From contig JAGNEZ010000045.1 of assembly GCA_018003015.1 (NCBI GenBank), forward strand, positions 1-54,570: 54,570 nt of DNA. Reading direction: 5' to 3'. Below are positions 1-9,792 of this stretch, piece after piece (the first letter of the stretch is position 1; every line of letters starts with the position of its first letter). The DNA is from Phycisphaerae bacterium (GTDB lineage: Bacteria; Planctomycetota; Phycisphaerae; UBA1845; PWPN01). Made by a program: the position numbers and the translations under genes. The notes beneath the pieces are model-generated. The model was given only the letters and a program-made list of their open reading frames with translations, was not told the DNA's origin and ran no database searches.

Positions 1-65
1 GCTTGAGGCTTTCTGGAGAATTGGCCGATAGGGATGGGTGGAGCTTCAAGCGAGGAGGGCCACGG

Positions 66-1663
66 ATGGCCAGGACTCAATCCCGCCCGAAGGCACCGGT
101 AGAGAAGGCGCTTCACACCTGTGCGACTCGTTGTCCCCGCTGCCACAAGACCATGTGGTCAGCCTATACGAACTGCCGCACGGTCACGACGCTGGCCGGT
201 CTGGAACGGTTCCGGTTGCACATTCGTCGGTGCCAGAATCCCTCGTGTTCCCGCTACCATCTGCCCTACCGCCCTGAAGAGGAAGGTCGCATCGTCCTGC
301 CGCAGCATGAGTTCGGTCTGGACGTGATTGCCCTGGTCGGGGCGCTTCGATATCAACAACATCGCTGCGTCCCGGAGATGCATCAGGAACTGACCGGCCG
401 GGGCGTCCCCATTTGCGAACGGAGCGTGACCAACCTGCTGGACCGTTACGACGAGTTGGTGTCCCTGCGCCTGGCGGACAGCCGGCGATTGCAGAAAGTT
501 CTCCAAAAGCAAGGACGGCTGATCCTGGCCCTGGACGGGTTGCAGCCCGACGTGGGACACGAGGTGTTGTGGGTCTTGCGGGATTGCCTGTCGGGCGAGG
601 TCTTGCTGGCCCGAAGCTTGCTCTCCAGCACGGAAGACGACTTGGCCGGCCTGATCACGGAGGTGAGAAGGGCCTTGTCCGTGCCCATCGTCGGGGCGGT
701 CTCCGACGGCCAGCACTCCATCCGAAACGCGGTGGCCAAGGCTCTGCCCCAGGTGGCTCATCAACTCTGTCACTTCCACTACCTCCGGGAAGCAGCGCGG
801 CCCATCTACGAAGCGGATCGTCACGCCAAGAAGGAACTCAAGAAACGGGTTCGCGGGATTCGGCCGATCGAGCGGCGTGTGGCGACCCGCCAGGACACCG
901 AGGCCGACGCGATTCGGGGTTACTGCTCCGCCGTTCGTTCGGCTATCACCGACGATGGCCGTCCGCCCTTGCAGGCCAGCGGACTGAAGTTGCGGGATCG
1001 GCTCTCGGCTATTTCGGTCAGCCTGAACCGGGTCCGAGGAAAAAGGGGCTCTGCCCGGAACTGAAGAAGCTCAAAGACATCGTGGACGGCGGCTTGGTCC
1101 AGACCGCCCCGATGTGGCCGGCCATCCAGACCGCCTTCGGCTTTGTGCATCGGGCCGCGGCGATTCTGGACAACCCTCGAGAGCAGCGCGGCTCGGTGGT
1201 CCGTCGGCGGTATCGGGCCTTCTTGCGGAACGTGGCGGGTGCGACCAAGCGGGCCGGAAAGCTCCCCGCGGCCCTCCGGCACTTCCTGAAGGTCACCCGG
1301 AGTTATTGGCCGGGCCTGTTCCATTGCTACGATCTTCCCGATTTGCCGCGTACCAACAATGGGTTGGAGCAACTCTTCGGCTCGACCCGTTACCACGAGC
1401 GTCGCTGCACCGGTCGCAAGACTGCGTCGCCCAGTCTGGTGCTGCGGGGTTCCGTCCGCATCACGGCCGGCTTGGGCACACGCAGGCGCTGCTGGGAAGG
1501 CCGCCAGTTGGCGCCGGCGAACATCCGGGCATGGCGTGCCTTGCGCGCCAGCCTTGAGCAACGGCGCTCCGCCCGGTCGCTTCGCTATCGCTTCCGCCGT
1601 AACCCCGCCGCATACCTCGCCCAGCTCGAAGTCTTGCTGCTCAAGCGGACTTTGCCGCCGTAG
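66..1663 (+). pseudogene. DDE-type transposase, frameshifted
   Basis: Transposase of a DDE type; family not assigned. An AGGAGG at 53-58 sits well before ATG 66, which fixes the start. The N-terminus has a zinc-ribbon-like set of cysteines (C19, C23, C26, then C56 and C61). Acidic residues likely to be catalytic are D157 (in ALDGLQ) and D214 (in VSDGQH). The first frame stops at 1062-1064. The remainder, with the probable catalytic glutamate in NNGLEQLFGS, continues in the -1 frame to TAG 1661-1663. The switch falls at AAAAAGGGG (1040-1048), where the two frames join smoothly. This may be programmed slippage or a one-base deletion. The break lies late in the gene, unlike the usual orfA/orfB split, so a decayed gene is more likely. 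The element's left end lies outside the window. Confidence 0.7.
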
Positions 1664-2249
1664 TTTTTTTGCACGAAAACGCAGTATTACCACGTTAATG
1701 TGGTAGAGTACCACTCACGTGTTTCGAACCCACGACGCTCCGCTACGACGTCTGGGGAGTCGCGGGTTCGCCGCTCCGAGTCGTAGGACCTCCCTCACGA
1801 CTGCCAGCCGGTCAGGCTGAACATCATGGCCATGCCGGTCCGTCAGCCGGTAAGGCTCCAACTTCATGACGTGCAACTTGGTGACTAACTCGATGGGGCC
1901 TCGGCAACTCCACCCGCACAACTGCTTCAACGGCCAAGTTCAGGCTGGCACTGCTCTCGCAGCCAGTTGAAAACGGAGATTGGCACGAGCCCCGAAGGCT
2001 CCTGTATCGATACAACCTATTCTAGCCCGAAGCGAACTCACCCAGGTACTTGTCCGACAGTCAGCCGTCAGGCGGTGTTCAGCCATTCTACATCGCCGTT
2101 CCCCAGTTGCGATATTACCTATCGTTCTTTCGGGCCCCGGTGACTGCGGCGGCTCAGCCGGCCTCACTTGGGGGTAATGCTCCAGTGTGCCCGCAATGCC
2201 CCCGACTGTTGCCGGATTGGCCGGGCTCGGATGCTGGCCAACATACTTC
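1664..2249. other. Intergenic stretch, no gene recognised
   Basis: No convincing coding frame in either direction. The left part has a T-run just after the transposase stop and a hairpin at 1688-1705 (TACCAC, six-base loop, GTGGTA), which could mark the transcript or element end. If the RHS gene to the right were a toxin locus, its immunity gene should lie here on the minus strand. I see none with a start site and sensible codon use. Confidence 0.4.
1688..1705. repeat. Short hairpin after transposase
   Basis: A six-base perfect inverted repeat, TACCAC...GTGGTA, with a GTTAAT loop, about 25 bp after the transposase stop and preceded by an eight-T stretch. It could be a bidirectional transcription stop or part of the element end. 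The left end of the element is not in the window, so terminal repeats cannot be matched. Confidence 0.35.
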
Positions 2250-3682
2250 TCAGTACACCGGCCTATTCCCCAGCAATGCATTTCCCACCCAATCCTTGGC
2301 CTTCTCCCAGATCGTTAGGTGTGAAATCGCGCCTGTCGCCGCACCCTGGACCTCCTCTGGAAGCCTAGGCGTAACCGCTTCCACCGTCTTCCCTGTCGCT
2401 ACGCCCATGATGGTGTCTGTCACGAGGTCTTTGGCGGCTTGTGAGTATACGGTTCCCTCATACTTCTTGACCTGCAGAGCAAAGATGGGGTCACTGCGGC
2501 CAGGGGAACTCTCGATCACTCCCAGTTCCTCAAAACGATCCTCCACATTCAATATGATATCCAAACGCTTGTCACGGTCCGGTTTGGCGGCATTAACTAG
2601 CTTGTTAGCTGTCGAGAACATCCAGTTCGTCGCTGTGCCAATCCCGCTCACGAACTTTGTGATCTTACCAAAGACCGATTCCAGTACCGGTGTTGCTACT
2701 TGCTTCTCATAGATAGCACTGGCGAACCCCTGCGCTGCTCCCTCGCCCGCCTTTGTTAGTTCCCCACTCCATGGCCTTGGTTTCTCCGGTTCACGGCCCG
2801 TGCGATCAATGAGAGTAACGGGGTTATTAGCGGCGTAGCTATAGGGATGCAACCACTGGGGCTGATACTCGGCACTCACTAAACCCTGACTCAGAGGATC
2901 GACCGATGCAAACCTGGCTCGTGAGAGATTGGCAAAGCGAGCTTCAAAGCAGGCGAGAGAGCTTTCAGTATCATGTTCCTTGCCTGCGAATCCATAGTCA
3001 GTTGCCAGGGCTGCGACTGCGCCTTGGCATGTTTGACGCTGCAAGCCGAATGGATAGTACTCGCTTTCATGGACCAGGCTGCCGGTTGCCTCAGTCGCTA
3101 CATTGAGCGAGCCGAGATGATCGCCGTGAAAGTACACGACCTGCACTGCATCTGTTGAGGATATACTCAGGGTTCCTTCCGAAGGGACAGACAGCCAGAA
3201 TGCACTCGCAGGGCTAAGCTGTGACGGCAGCGTCCAGCCAATGAGGCGTAGGCATCTATCGCCTAGAAGCCATCGCTGCTCGACGGCATCATAGGCGTAA
3301 AGACGTGCATCGCCTGGCGAATGCAACGTAGGGACGAATGGCTCGAGTCGTGGCCACGCCTGAAGCGTGTGCCCCGGGGAAACCGCGATGTCGGCCAATC
3401 GCACATCATATGCCCCAATGACCGCTGCTAGCCGACTCGTTGGTATCCACACCCACAAAGGCTGGGCAAGAGGCACGATCATGGATGGGCTGATCGGTTG
3501 ATACGCCCTGCCGTCCCAGGCGAACACGATGGCGTCACTGCCGAAGATGTCAGTGGCGGGCTGAGTACTGTGTACGGCGACACAGATCTGGTTCCACCCC
3601 GAGACAAGCCACGTGCGCTGAACGCGTAGCCCTGACGGATCCAGCGTGCCGTTGACTCGGGCAACTCGCGTATCAGCATTAA

Positions 3683-4597
3683 GAGCCTATCCCAATAACA
3701 GTCCGGATCTGTGAAAGGCGATGCAGGCGAAACACAGATGGACCATGGCAACGTAGTTCTCGGCTTTTTTCTCCCAGCGCACCAAGACGCGCCGAAATCG
3801 GTTCGCCCAACTATGCGTTCGCTCGACGACCCACCGCCGGGCTCTGAAACGGCCGCCCCGTCGGATCAGAACCGCTTCCTCGCCACGACACCGAATGTGG
3901 GGAGTGAGCCGGTACTCACGGGCCAGACCGCGAACCTCCTCATAGTCATATCCTTTATCGAGACACAAGTTTTGCCGTCTCTTCGGCCTCGGGCGCGGCT
4001 TCTTCACAGGAATGCTCTCAAGGGTTTCACGAGCCAGCTTGAAGTCGTTCACATTCGCGGCTGCGACAGCCAGGCCTACCGGCAAACCCGCCGCCTCGAC
4101 CAAGACGCTTCGCTTGGTGCCGGACTTGGCTCGGTCCGTAGGGTTGGGCCCGGTTTTTCCCCCCACCCAAGGGGGCCTTGGTCATCGCACCGTCCATGCT
4201 CAGCCACGACCAGTCCAGACCCTGTAGCTCGTGGTACACCTCAAGACCGCTTCGCCACAACGTCTCAAACACCCCCGCCGCCCGCCACTCCTGGAAACGC
4301 CGGTGTGCCGTCGAACTCGAACAGATGCCAGTGGCATTCAGGGCATTCCACTGGCAGCCGGTTCGCGCCACGAAAAGAATGGCACTCATCGCATCCCGGT
4401 CGCTCCGCCGAGGCCGCCCCCCGCCAAAGGGATGCGTGTTCTTATGCTCCGGCAACAACGGCTCCACAAACGACCACAGCTCATCCGATATCAACCACCG
4501 CTGAACCGACCTCCTCGCGTGCATCCATGCACCCGCCTTCCTGGGCCTCCAGGCCCAGCGATACTATCGGCAGATCAGGGGTTATTGGGATAGGCTC
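3683..4597 (-). mobile_element. IS5-family insertion sequence, complete
   Basis: A 915-bp element bounded by perfect 17-bp inverted repeats, GAGCCTATCCCAATAAC at 3683-3699 and its complement at 4581-4597, and flanked by a 3-bp direct repeat TAA (3680-3682 and 4598-4600). A three-base duplication, perfect ends and a two-frame DDE transposase fit the IS5 family (IS427-like groups). The intact ends and duplication indicate a fairly recent insertion. Confidence 0.92.
3687..4524 (-). CDS. IS5-family transposase (two overlapping frames)
   Basis: DDE transposase moving the surrounding element. The first frame (4524 down to 4027) carries the N-terminal DUF4096-like part (LISDELWSFVEPLLPE, GCQWNALNA, HRRFQEWR) and the first catalytic aspartate in SWLSMDGAMTKAP. 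The second frame (to 3687) has the second aspartate (LCLDKGYDYEEV) and the glutamate in RRWVVERTHSWANRFRR. The frames meet at a run of six G and five A on the minus strand (4164-4154). Joining them as KAPLGGGKTGPNPTDR reproduces the family motif and needs a net +1 shift. Slippage at such a run is common in IS5 elements; a one-base insertion is the alternative. All three catalytic residues are retained across the two frames. Confidence 0.85.
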
Positions 4598-4613
4598 TAA
4601 CTGTCTTATTCAT

Positions 4614-5439
4614 CGCAGTTCCTCCTCTTGAATCCGTCCGGCGCGGAGAGCTCTGCCCGGATCCGCTCATTTGACTGGCCCTCGTGCTCTCCAGAGAGCC
4701 TCGTATCTGGAATGACGAACTCGCCGTAAGCACCACCGCACCGGCCAGCCGTTTCTCAAAAGAGACATGACAAGACCTCCACGAACCGAGATGCTCACAC
4801 GGATCCAGACCGCGGGATACGACCAGCGCCCGCTTCGGGAGGGGACGGAGAAGGGATCAGCCTTGATCGCGATCAGAGTTGCCCGTGCGCCGGCCGGCAG
4901 GTCCCGCGCGACCACGCACCGCGTCTAATGTACAGAATCGTGAGCTCAACATCCACAGGTACTTTCGGCTCAGCAGCCCTGGAATGCAGGGCAGACCCGG
5001 CGGGGACCCTTCCCGCAGGGAATCTCGCGCCCCTCCGCGCGGGACAGGGTTCCCGCCGCATTAACGGTTTTGTATCGCTCTCCAGCCCCCCCTCCCGAAG
5101 CAGATGACGCTGCAAGCCCAGAGCGCCTCCTCGCTTACAGTCCGCACTTGCGCCGCCAGGATGGCGGCATGACACCAATCAACTTGCGTCTTCGAACCGG
5201 CCCGTGCTGCCGGTCTGGAGATGCCGGGGTCGAGGCCGTCTGAACTGTTGAGCTCCGGGGTCTGGTAGCCCCGGGTCGCGGTCCAAACGGGGCCTCTATG
5301 AGTCAATACGGGAAATCCGCGAAAAACCGACAGGGCAGCCGCCGATTTGGGGCGGCTTGTTTTCTCCGGGGCGGCCGGTGGGTTAGAATACGGGTTGAGC
5401 CGGCGGCGGATCGTCCGATCTATCGGCGGACCCCAAGCC
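4614..5439. other. Intergenic stretch upstream of sigma factor
   Basis: About 830 bp without a supported gene. A short minus-strand frame of about 50 codons (containing GEFVIPDTRLSGEHEG) ends at 4606, overlapping the start of the RHS gene. It may be the tail of a lost upstream gene. Other frames have no start site or codon pattern that looks real. The part before 5440 should hold the promoter of the sigma-factor gene; I see no clear -35/-10 pair. Confidence 0.4.
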
Positions 5440-6189
5440 ATGGACTCGTGCCACTTCGATCACACCTCATCATCGGCGGGGGCGGGTTCATTCCCCAGCA
5501 CGCAATGGAGCCTGGTCCTGACCGCCGGGGACGGCGCGGCTCCCGACAGCCAACAGGCGCTGGCCGAGCTTTGCCGCAAGTACTGGTATCCGCTTTACGT
5601 CTACGTCCGGAGGCAGGGGTACGGCCAGCACGATGCCGAAGACCTGACTCAAGCCTTCTTTGTCCGCTTCCTGGAAAAGAAATACGTCGGTCTGGCGGAC
5701 GTGCAGCGCGGCCGCTTCCGCTCGTTCCTGCTCGCCTCCCTGCGGCACTTTTTGCACGACGAGTGGGACCGGGCCACGGCCGCCAAGCGCGGCGGCGGCT
5801 GCACGCTCGTGCCGTTCGAGCTCGACCGCGCCGAGGAGCGCTACCGCATTGAGCTGGCCCACGATCTGACGCCTGAGAAGGCCTACGAGCGACGTTGGGC
5901 TGTCACGCTGCTGTCTGAGGTGGTGGACTGCCTGCGCCGGGAATACGTCACCGCCGGCAAGGGCGCCCAGTTCGAAGCCCTCAGGAGATTCCTGTGGGGC
6001 ACCGACCCGGCCATCTCGTACGCGGAGATTGCCGCCCAACTAGGCTCTACGGAAGGCGCCGTGGAAGCGGCGGTCCGACGCCTGCGGGCCCGATGCCGGG
6101 AGATCCTGCTCAGCGAGACCGCCCAGACGGTTACCACGCCGGAGGAGCTGCAGGAGGAGGTCCAGTGGCTCTTCGCCGCTCTGGGCTGA
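5440..6189 (+). CDS. ECF RNA polymerase sigma factor (planctomycete type)
   Basis: Extracytoplasmic-function sigma factor, 249 residues from ATG 5440; a longer in-frame start at 5347 would add an unlikely N-terminus. It starts with the planctomycete pattern FPSTQWSLVL. Region 2 follows (LCRKYWYPLYVYVRRQG, then DAEDLTQAFFVRFLEK). Region 4 has a helix-turn-helix around ISYAEIAAQLGSTEGAVEAAVRRLR. The length and the gap between regions fit the planctomycete ECF group encoded beside serine/threonine kinases, and the next gene (95 bp on) is such a kinase. It probably acts with that kinase in a signalling unit in place of a classical anti-sigma factor; this is inferred from family context. No target promoter motif could be identified. 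Confidence 0.88.
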   Translation: MDSCHFDHTSSSAGAGSFPSTQWSLVLTAGDGAAPDSQQALAELCRKYWYPLYVYVRRQGYGQHDAEDLTQAFFVRFLEKKYVGLADVQRGRFRSFLLASLRHFLHDEWDRATAAKRGGGCTLVPFELDRAEERYRIELAHDLTPEKAYERRWAVTLLSEVVDCLRREYVTAGKGAQFEALRRFLWGTDPAISYAEIAAQLGSTEGAVEAAVRRLRARCREILLSETAQTVTTPEELQEEVQWLFAALG

Positions 6190-6283
6190 CAGAAAGGCAC
6201 CGAAGGCCGTCTCTGCCTGCCGGTTCCCGAGGTTTTTCCCGTAGAAAGAAGTGGGAGTGGTGTCACCGTCGGAGCGGAACGCC

Positions 6284-9200
6284 ATGAACGGAACACCGAA
6301 GTGCAGCCGATGCGGCGCGGAATTCAGCGACGCGGGGATTGAGGACCTCTGCCCCCGGTGCCTGGCCCGCGACATGGCCGGCTTTGCGGCAAACCTGGTT
6401 CCACCGACGCGGCCGGCACCGCGCGTTCCCGAGGCCGGCAGCCCCCACTCCACCCCGGGCAGCCGCCCATTCGGCGACTACGAGCTACTGGAAGTGCTCG
6501 GCCGCGGCGGCATGGGCGTGGTGTACAAGGCCCGGCAGATCAGCCTGGGGCGGACTGTGGCCCTCAAGATGATCCTGGCCGGTGAATTCGCCTCAGAATC
6601 TGATGTGCGTCGATTTCATGCCGAAGCTGAGGCCGCAGCCAATCTCGATCACCCGCACATCGTACCCATCCACGAGGTCGGCACGCATGAAGGGCGGCAC
6701 TATTTCTCGATGAAGCTGATCGAGGGCGGCACGCTGGCCCGGCAGGTTCGCCGGTTTGCCGATGATCACCGACGGGCTGCCCGGCTCATGGCCCAGGTGA
6801 CCAGTGCGGTGCACTACGCGCATCAGCACGGCATCCTGCACCGGGACCTCAAGCCCGGCAACATCCTGCTGGATGCCGAGGGCCATCCGTACGTGACCGA
6901 TTTCGGTCTGGCCCGGCGGGTGGCTGAGGACAGCAGTCTGACGCTCACAGGTCAGTTGCTGGGCACGCCCAGCTACATGGCTCCGGAGCAGGCTGTCGGA
7001 GGCGGCAAGCAACTCTCCGTCGCGGCCGATGTCTACAGCCTCGGGGCCATCCTGTACGAGCTCTCGACCGGTCAGCCGCCCTTTGCTGCCGACACTCCGC
7101 TGGCCACGCTGCAGCAGGCGCGGGACAGTGAGCCCCGCCGGCCGAGCACGATCAATCGCCGGATCAACCGCGATCTGGAGACGATCTGCTTGAAATGCCT
7201 GGAGAAGGACCCCCAGAAGCGTTACGCCTCGGCCGGGGCGCTGGCCGAGGACCTGGATCGCTGGCTGGAGGGCCGGACCATCCTGGCCCGACCCGTGGGC
7301 CAGACGGCCAGGTTCTGGCGCTGGTGCCGACGAAAGCCGTTGATCGCCGGCATGGCGGCGGCACTGGGGCTGCTGTTTGCCCTCGGGTTCGCAGGCGTGA
7401 CGTGGCAATGGCGAACGGCGGTTTCAGAGCGACGGACGGCGCGCGCAGAACGCTACGCTGCGGACATGCTCGTGGCCCAGCAAGCGTTGGCCGAGGGGGA
7501 CTTGGGCCAGGCTCTCTTCCTTCTGGAACGACAGCGACCTCTGCCCGGCCAGGAAGATCTTCGTGGCTGGGAGTGGCGCTATTACTGGCAGCAGTGCCGG
7601 AGAGACCGCGCCTTTCTCGAAGAGCTGCTCATGCACTCGGATTCGGTCAAGCACGTTGCGATCTCACCCGACGACAAGTGGTTGGCCGTCGCAGGCGTGG
7701 ACGGATGGGTCGGGCTCATGGACCTGACATCCCGTCGCTGTCAGCCCCCGCTGCAGCCAGAGAGTCGCAGAAAGGCCGTGGTGGCCTTCTCACCGGACAG
7801 CAGCCTGCTGGCCTTCACGTGGGACGATGGCAAGAGCAGCAGTGCCGTCAGGCTCTGGGATTTGGACGCGAAGAAGGTGAGGTCGTCACTCGCGCAGCAG
7901 GCGCCCATCACGGCCTTGGCCTTTTTGCCCAACGGCAGCACGCTGGTCACTCTGGAAGTGTCCAGGGAGCCAGATCCCCGCAAGCCGAGGCCTCAGTTCG
8001 TGACGGTTTGGGATCTGCAGACGGGCGTCAAAGCCTCGCAGATCAAGATCGAACCGCCTGATGCGAAGGACACCACGCCCAGACAGCGGTCTCGGTCAAC
8101 GCCTCCACGCGATGCGGAACATGGCAACCCGGCCGCCATCTCGCCCGACGGCACCCGACTGGCCGTCGGCGACGCGCACGGCAGGATTCACATACTATCC
8201 TTGCCTGACGGCGCAAGGCTTCGGGACTTCCAGGCCCACGCGGACGATGTATTCGCGCTGGCGTTTTCGCCGGATGGCCGCATTCTGGCGTCTGGTGCGG
8301 GATACTCCGATTCTGTAATCCGGCTCTGGGATGCGGCCAGCGGAGAGTCCCGCGGTTCTCTTGAGGGTCACCAGCGATTCATCCATGCTCTGGCCTTTTC
8401 GCCCCAGGGTGGCCTGCTCGCTTCAGCCAGTGCGGATTATTCGATCGGGCTCTGGAGCACCGCTGTTGAAGAACCGGTGACCCCGGTACCCCATGGTATG
8501 CCAACGACGCGAGGCGTCGAGCCTTCGGCCGGCGTGCAGCCTTCCCCCGGGGCATCCAGCGCGCTCGCAGGCAAGTCAATGAAAGCTCTGCGGGGCCACA
8601 GCCGCGAGGTCTGGACGCTCGCGTTCTCACCGGATGGTCGTCGCCTGGTCACTGGATGCAAAGATGGCTCGATCTGGCTGTGGAGCACGGAGCCCCAAGC
8701 CCCCACGCAGGGCTTTACGGTCCGGCGATCGTCCGGTATCCGATATCTCTTGCCATACCTGCCCGACGGCGAGTCTCTGGCGGTCGTGAGCCTGTCCGGC
8801 TCGGTGAGCCTATGGGATGCCCGGACCATGGCACCCAGGGAAGACCTCGCGGCGATGGGAACGAACAGCCTGTGGCCGGAGGTGTCTGCGGACGGGCGCT
8901 TCCTGGCTGTTGGAGGGCTGGACGGATACCTCAGGGTGTGGGACCTTACGAAGCAACAGGTGGTGACCTCTCAGCCCGCCTGGCCACAACGCGACCAGGA
9001 TGAGCGCACCGGACCATGGATAACCCTCAGCGATTTCTCCCGGGACGGAACCAGACTGTTGACGGCGACCTCGGACTTGCCCGAACCGCGCGTGTATGTT
9101 GAGTGGGAGGTGCCCGCCTGGAAACCGCTATTCTCCTGGAGTATGGAACTGATCGGGGGTAGTGCACTCGCGCCGGACGGCAAGCTGTTTGCCTGTGGCA

Positions 9201-9673
9201 CCTACGACGGCAAGATAATCATCTGGGACCTCAAAGGGCGCCGCGTCCGGCGCGAGATGCCTCAACAGGGCGAGATCTGTGCCATCGACTTCTCACCCGA
9301 CGGCCGCCTCCTGGCCACGGGGAGCAACTTCGGAACGCTCATGCTGTGGGACACGCAGACCTGGCAGGCGCTCACGCCTCCTCTCCCCGGCCACCGGTTG
9401 GCCATTTACTGGCTGGCATTCTCTCACGACGGCACGCGCCTGGCGACCAGCGGCGGCAGTCGCGAAGAGGCCGTCCTGCTGTGGGACGTGGCCACGCGCC
9501 GCCAGATCGCCACGCTGCGCGCAGAGGGAACGACCTTCCGCGGCGTGACGTTCTCTCCCGATGACAGCACGATTGCCGTCCAGTCGGTCGAGCGTGACCT
9601 CTACATCTGGCGTGCCCCCTCTTTGGATGAAGTCGAGGCGGCGGAACGGGAGCAGGGGCAAGCGAGCAAGTAA
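6284..9673 (+). CDS. Membrane Ser/Thr protein kinase with WD40 repeats
   Basis: Protein of 1129 residues from ATG 6284 (a start at 6251 is possible but adds 11 poor residues). Order: zinc-ribbon-like cysteines (CSRC at 7-10, CPRC at 23-26); protein kinase domain about 66-330 with glycine loop GRGGMGVV, catalytic lysine near 95 (VALKMI), HRDLKPGN at 186-193, DFG at 206-208 and [10 protein letters not shown]; one membrane segment about 352-375; then about 700 residues of WD40-type repeats (repeated FSPDG...LWD). This is the Hanks-type PknB-like architecture common in planctomycetes, with the kinase inside and the predicted propeller outside. It follows the ECF sigma factor and may phosphorylate it in response to a signal sensed by the propeller; that link is inference. 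Confidence 0.9.
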   Translation: MNGTPKCSRCGAEFSDAGIEDLCPRCLARDMAGFAANLVPPTRPAPRVPEAGSPHSTPGSRPFGDYELLEVLGRGGMGVVYKARQISLGRTVALKMILAGEFASESDVRRFHAEAEAAANLDHPHIVPIHEVGTHEGRHYFSMKLIEGGTLARQVRRFADDHRRAARLMAQVTSAVHYAHQHGILHRDLKPGNILLDAEGHPYVTDFGLARRVAEDSSLTLTGQLLGTPSYMAPEQAVGGGKQLSVAADVYSLGAILYELSTGQPPFAADTPLATLQQARDSEPRRPSTINRRINRDLETICLKCLEKDPQKRYASAGALAEDLDRWLEGRTILARPVGQTARFWRWCRRKPLIAGMAAALGLLFALGFAGVTWQWRTAVSERRTARAERYAADMLVAQQALAEGDLGQALFLLERQRPLPGQEDLRGWEWRYYWQQCRRDRAFLEELLMHSDSVKHVAISPDDKWLAVAGVDGWVGLMDLTSRRCQPPLQPESRRKAVVAFSPDSSLLAFTWDDGKSSSAVRLWDLDAKKVRSSLAQQAPITALAFLPNGSTLVTLEVSREPDPRKPRPQFVTVWDLQTGVKASQIKIEPPDAKDTTPRQRSRSTPPRDAEHGNPAAISPDGTRLAVGDAHGRIHILSLPDGARLRDFQAHADDVFALAFSPDGRILASGAGYSDSVIRLWDAASGESRGSLEGHQRFIHALAFSPQGGLLASASADYSIGLWSTAVEEPVTPVPHGMPTTRGVEPSAGVQPSPGASSALAGKSMKALRGHSREVWTLAFSPDGRRLVTGCKDGSIWLWSTEPQAPTQGFTVRRSSGIRYLLPYLPDGESLAVVSLSGSVSLWDARTMAPREDLAAMGTNSLWPEVSADGRFLAVGGLDGYLRVWDLTKQQVVTSQPAWPQRDQDERTGPWITLSDFSRDGTRLLTATSDLPEPRVYVEWEVPAWKPLFSWSMELIGGSALAPDGKLFACGTYDGKIIIWDLKGRRVRREMPQQGEICAIDFSPDGRLLATGSNFGTLMLWDTQTWQALTPPLPGHRLAIYWLAFSHDGTRLATSGGSREEAVLLWDVATRRQIATLRAEGTTFRGVTFSPDDSTIAVQSVERDLYIWRAPSLDEVEAAEREQGQASK

Positions 9674-9792
9674 GCGCGGAGCACGCGGGCGGGGCGAGAC
9701 GCAATGGGTGTGCGTATGAGGCGGACGAAGACCGCGGCACGCGAGGCATGGCTCGGTGCTGTCCTGAGTAGGCTAAGAATGGAGACCCAACC

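Larger units (their letters stand above)
2250..4613 (-). pseudogene. RHS-core protein, interrupted by IS5 element
   Basis: Minus-strand RHS repeat-associated core gene. The long open part is 2250-3679. The core is clear: YFHGDHLGSLNV, then YYPFGLQRQ, YGFAGKEHD, FASVDPLS and HPYSYAANNP. About 180 residues of unrecognised C-terminal sequence follow, in the position where RHS/polymorphic-toxin proteins carry variable effector domains. Removing the insertion (3683-4597 plus one TAA copy) joins the frame exactly to ATG 4613, giving MNKTVNADTRVARVNG and a 481-residue protein. AGGAGG at 4621-4626 (minus strand) lies seven bases before this ATG. A short upstream frame ends in a TAA overlapping the start (GATGAATAA), so translational coupling is possible. 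No YD-repeat shell is present, so even the intact form is only an RHS C-terminal part. It is now separated from its start by 915 bp. Confidence 0.75.

Noticed and set aside
1716-1732. tRNA-like T-arm (GGGTTCGAA on the minus strand)
   Set aside because: No matching acceptor, D or anticodon arm around it.
1715-1930. Possible small minus-strand gene as immunity protein for the RHS gene
   Set aside because: No ribosome site, no acidic immunity-like composition, and the RHS stop at 2250 is more than 300 bp away.
4667-5178. Two minus-strand frames upstream of the RHS gene
   Set aside because: Arg/Gly/Trp-rich without starts or RHS features; not convincing as genes.
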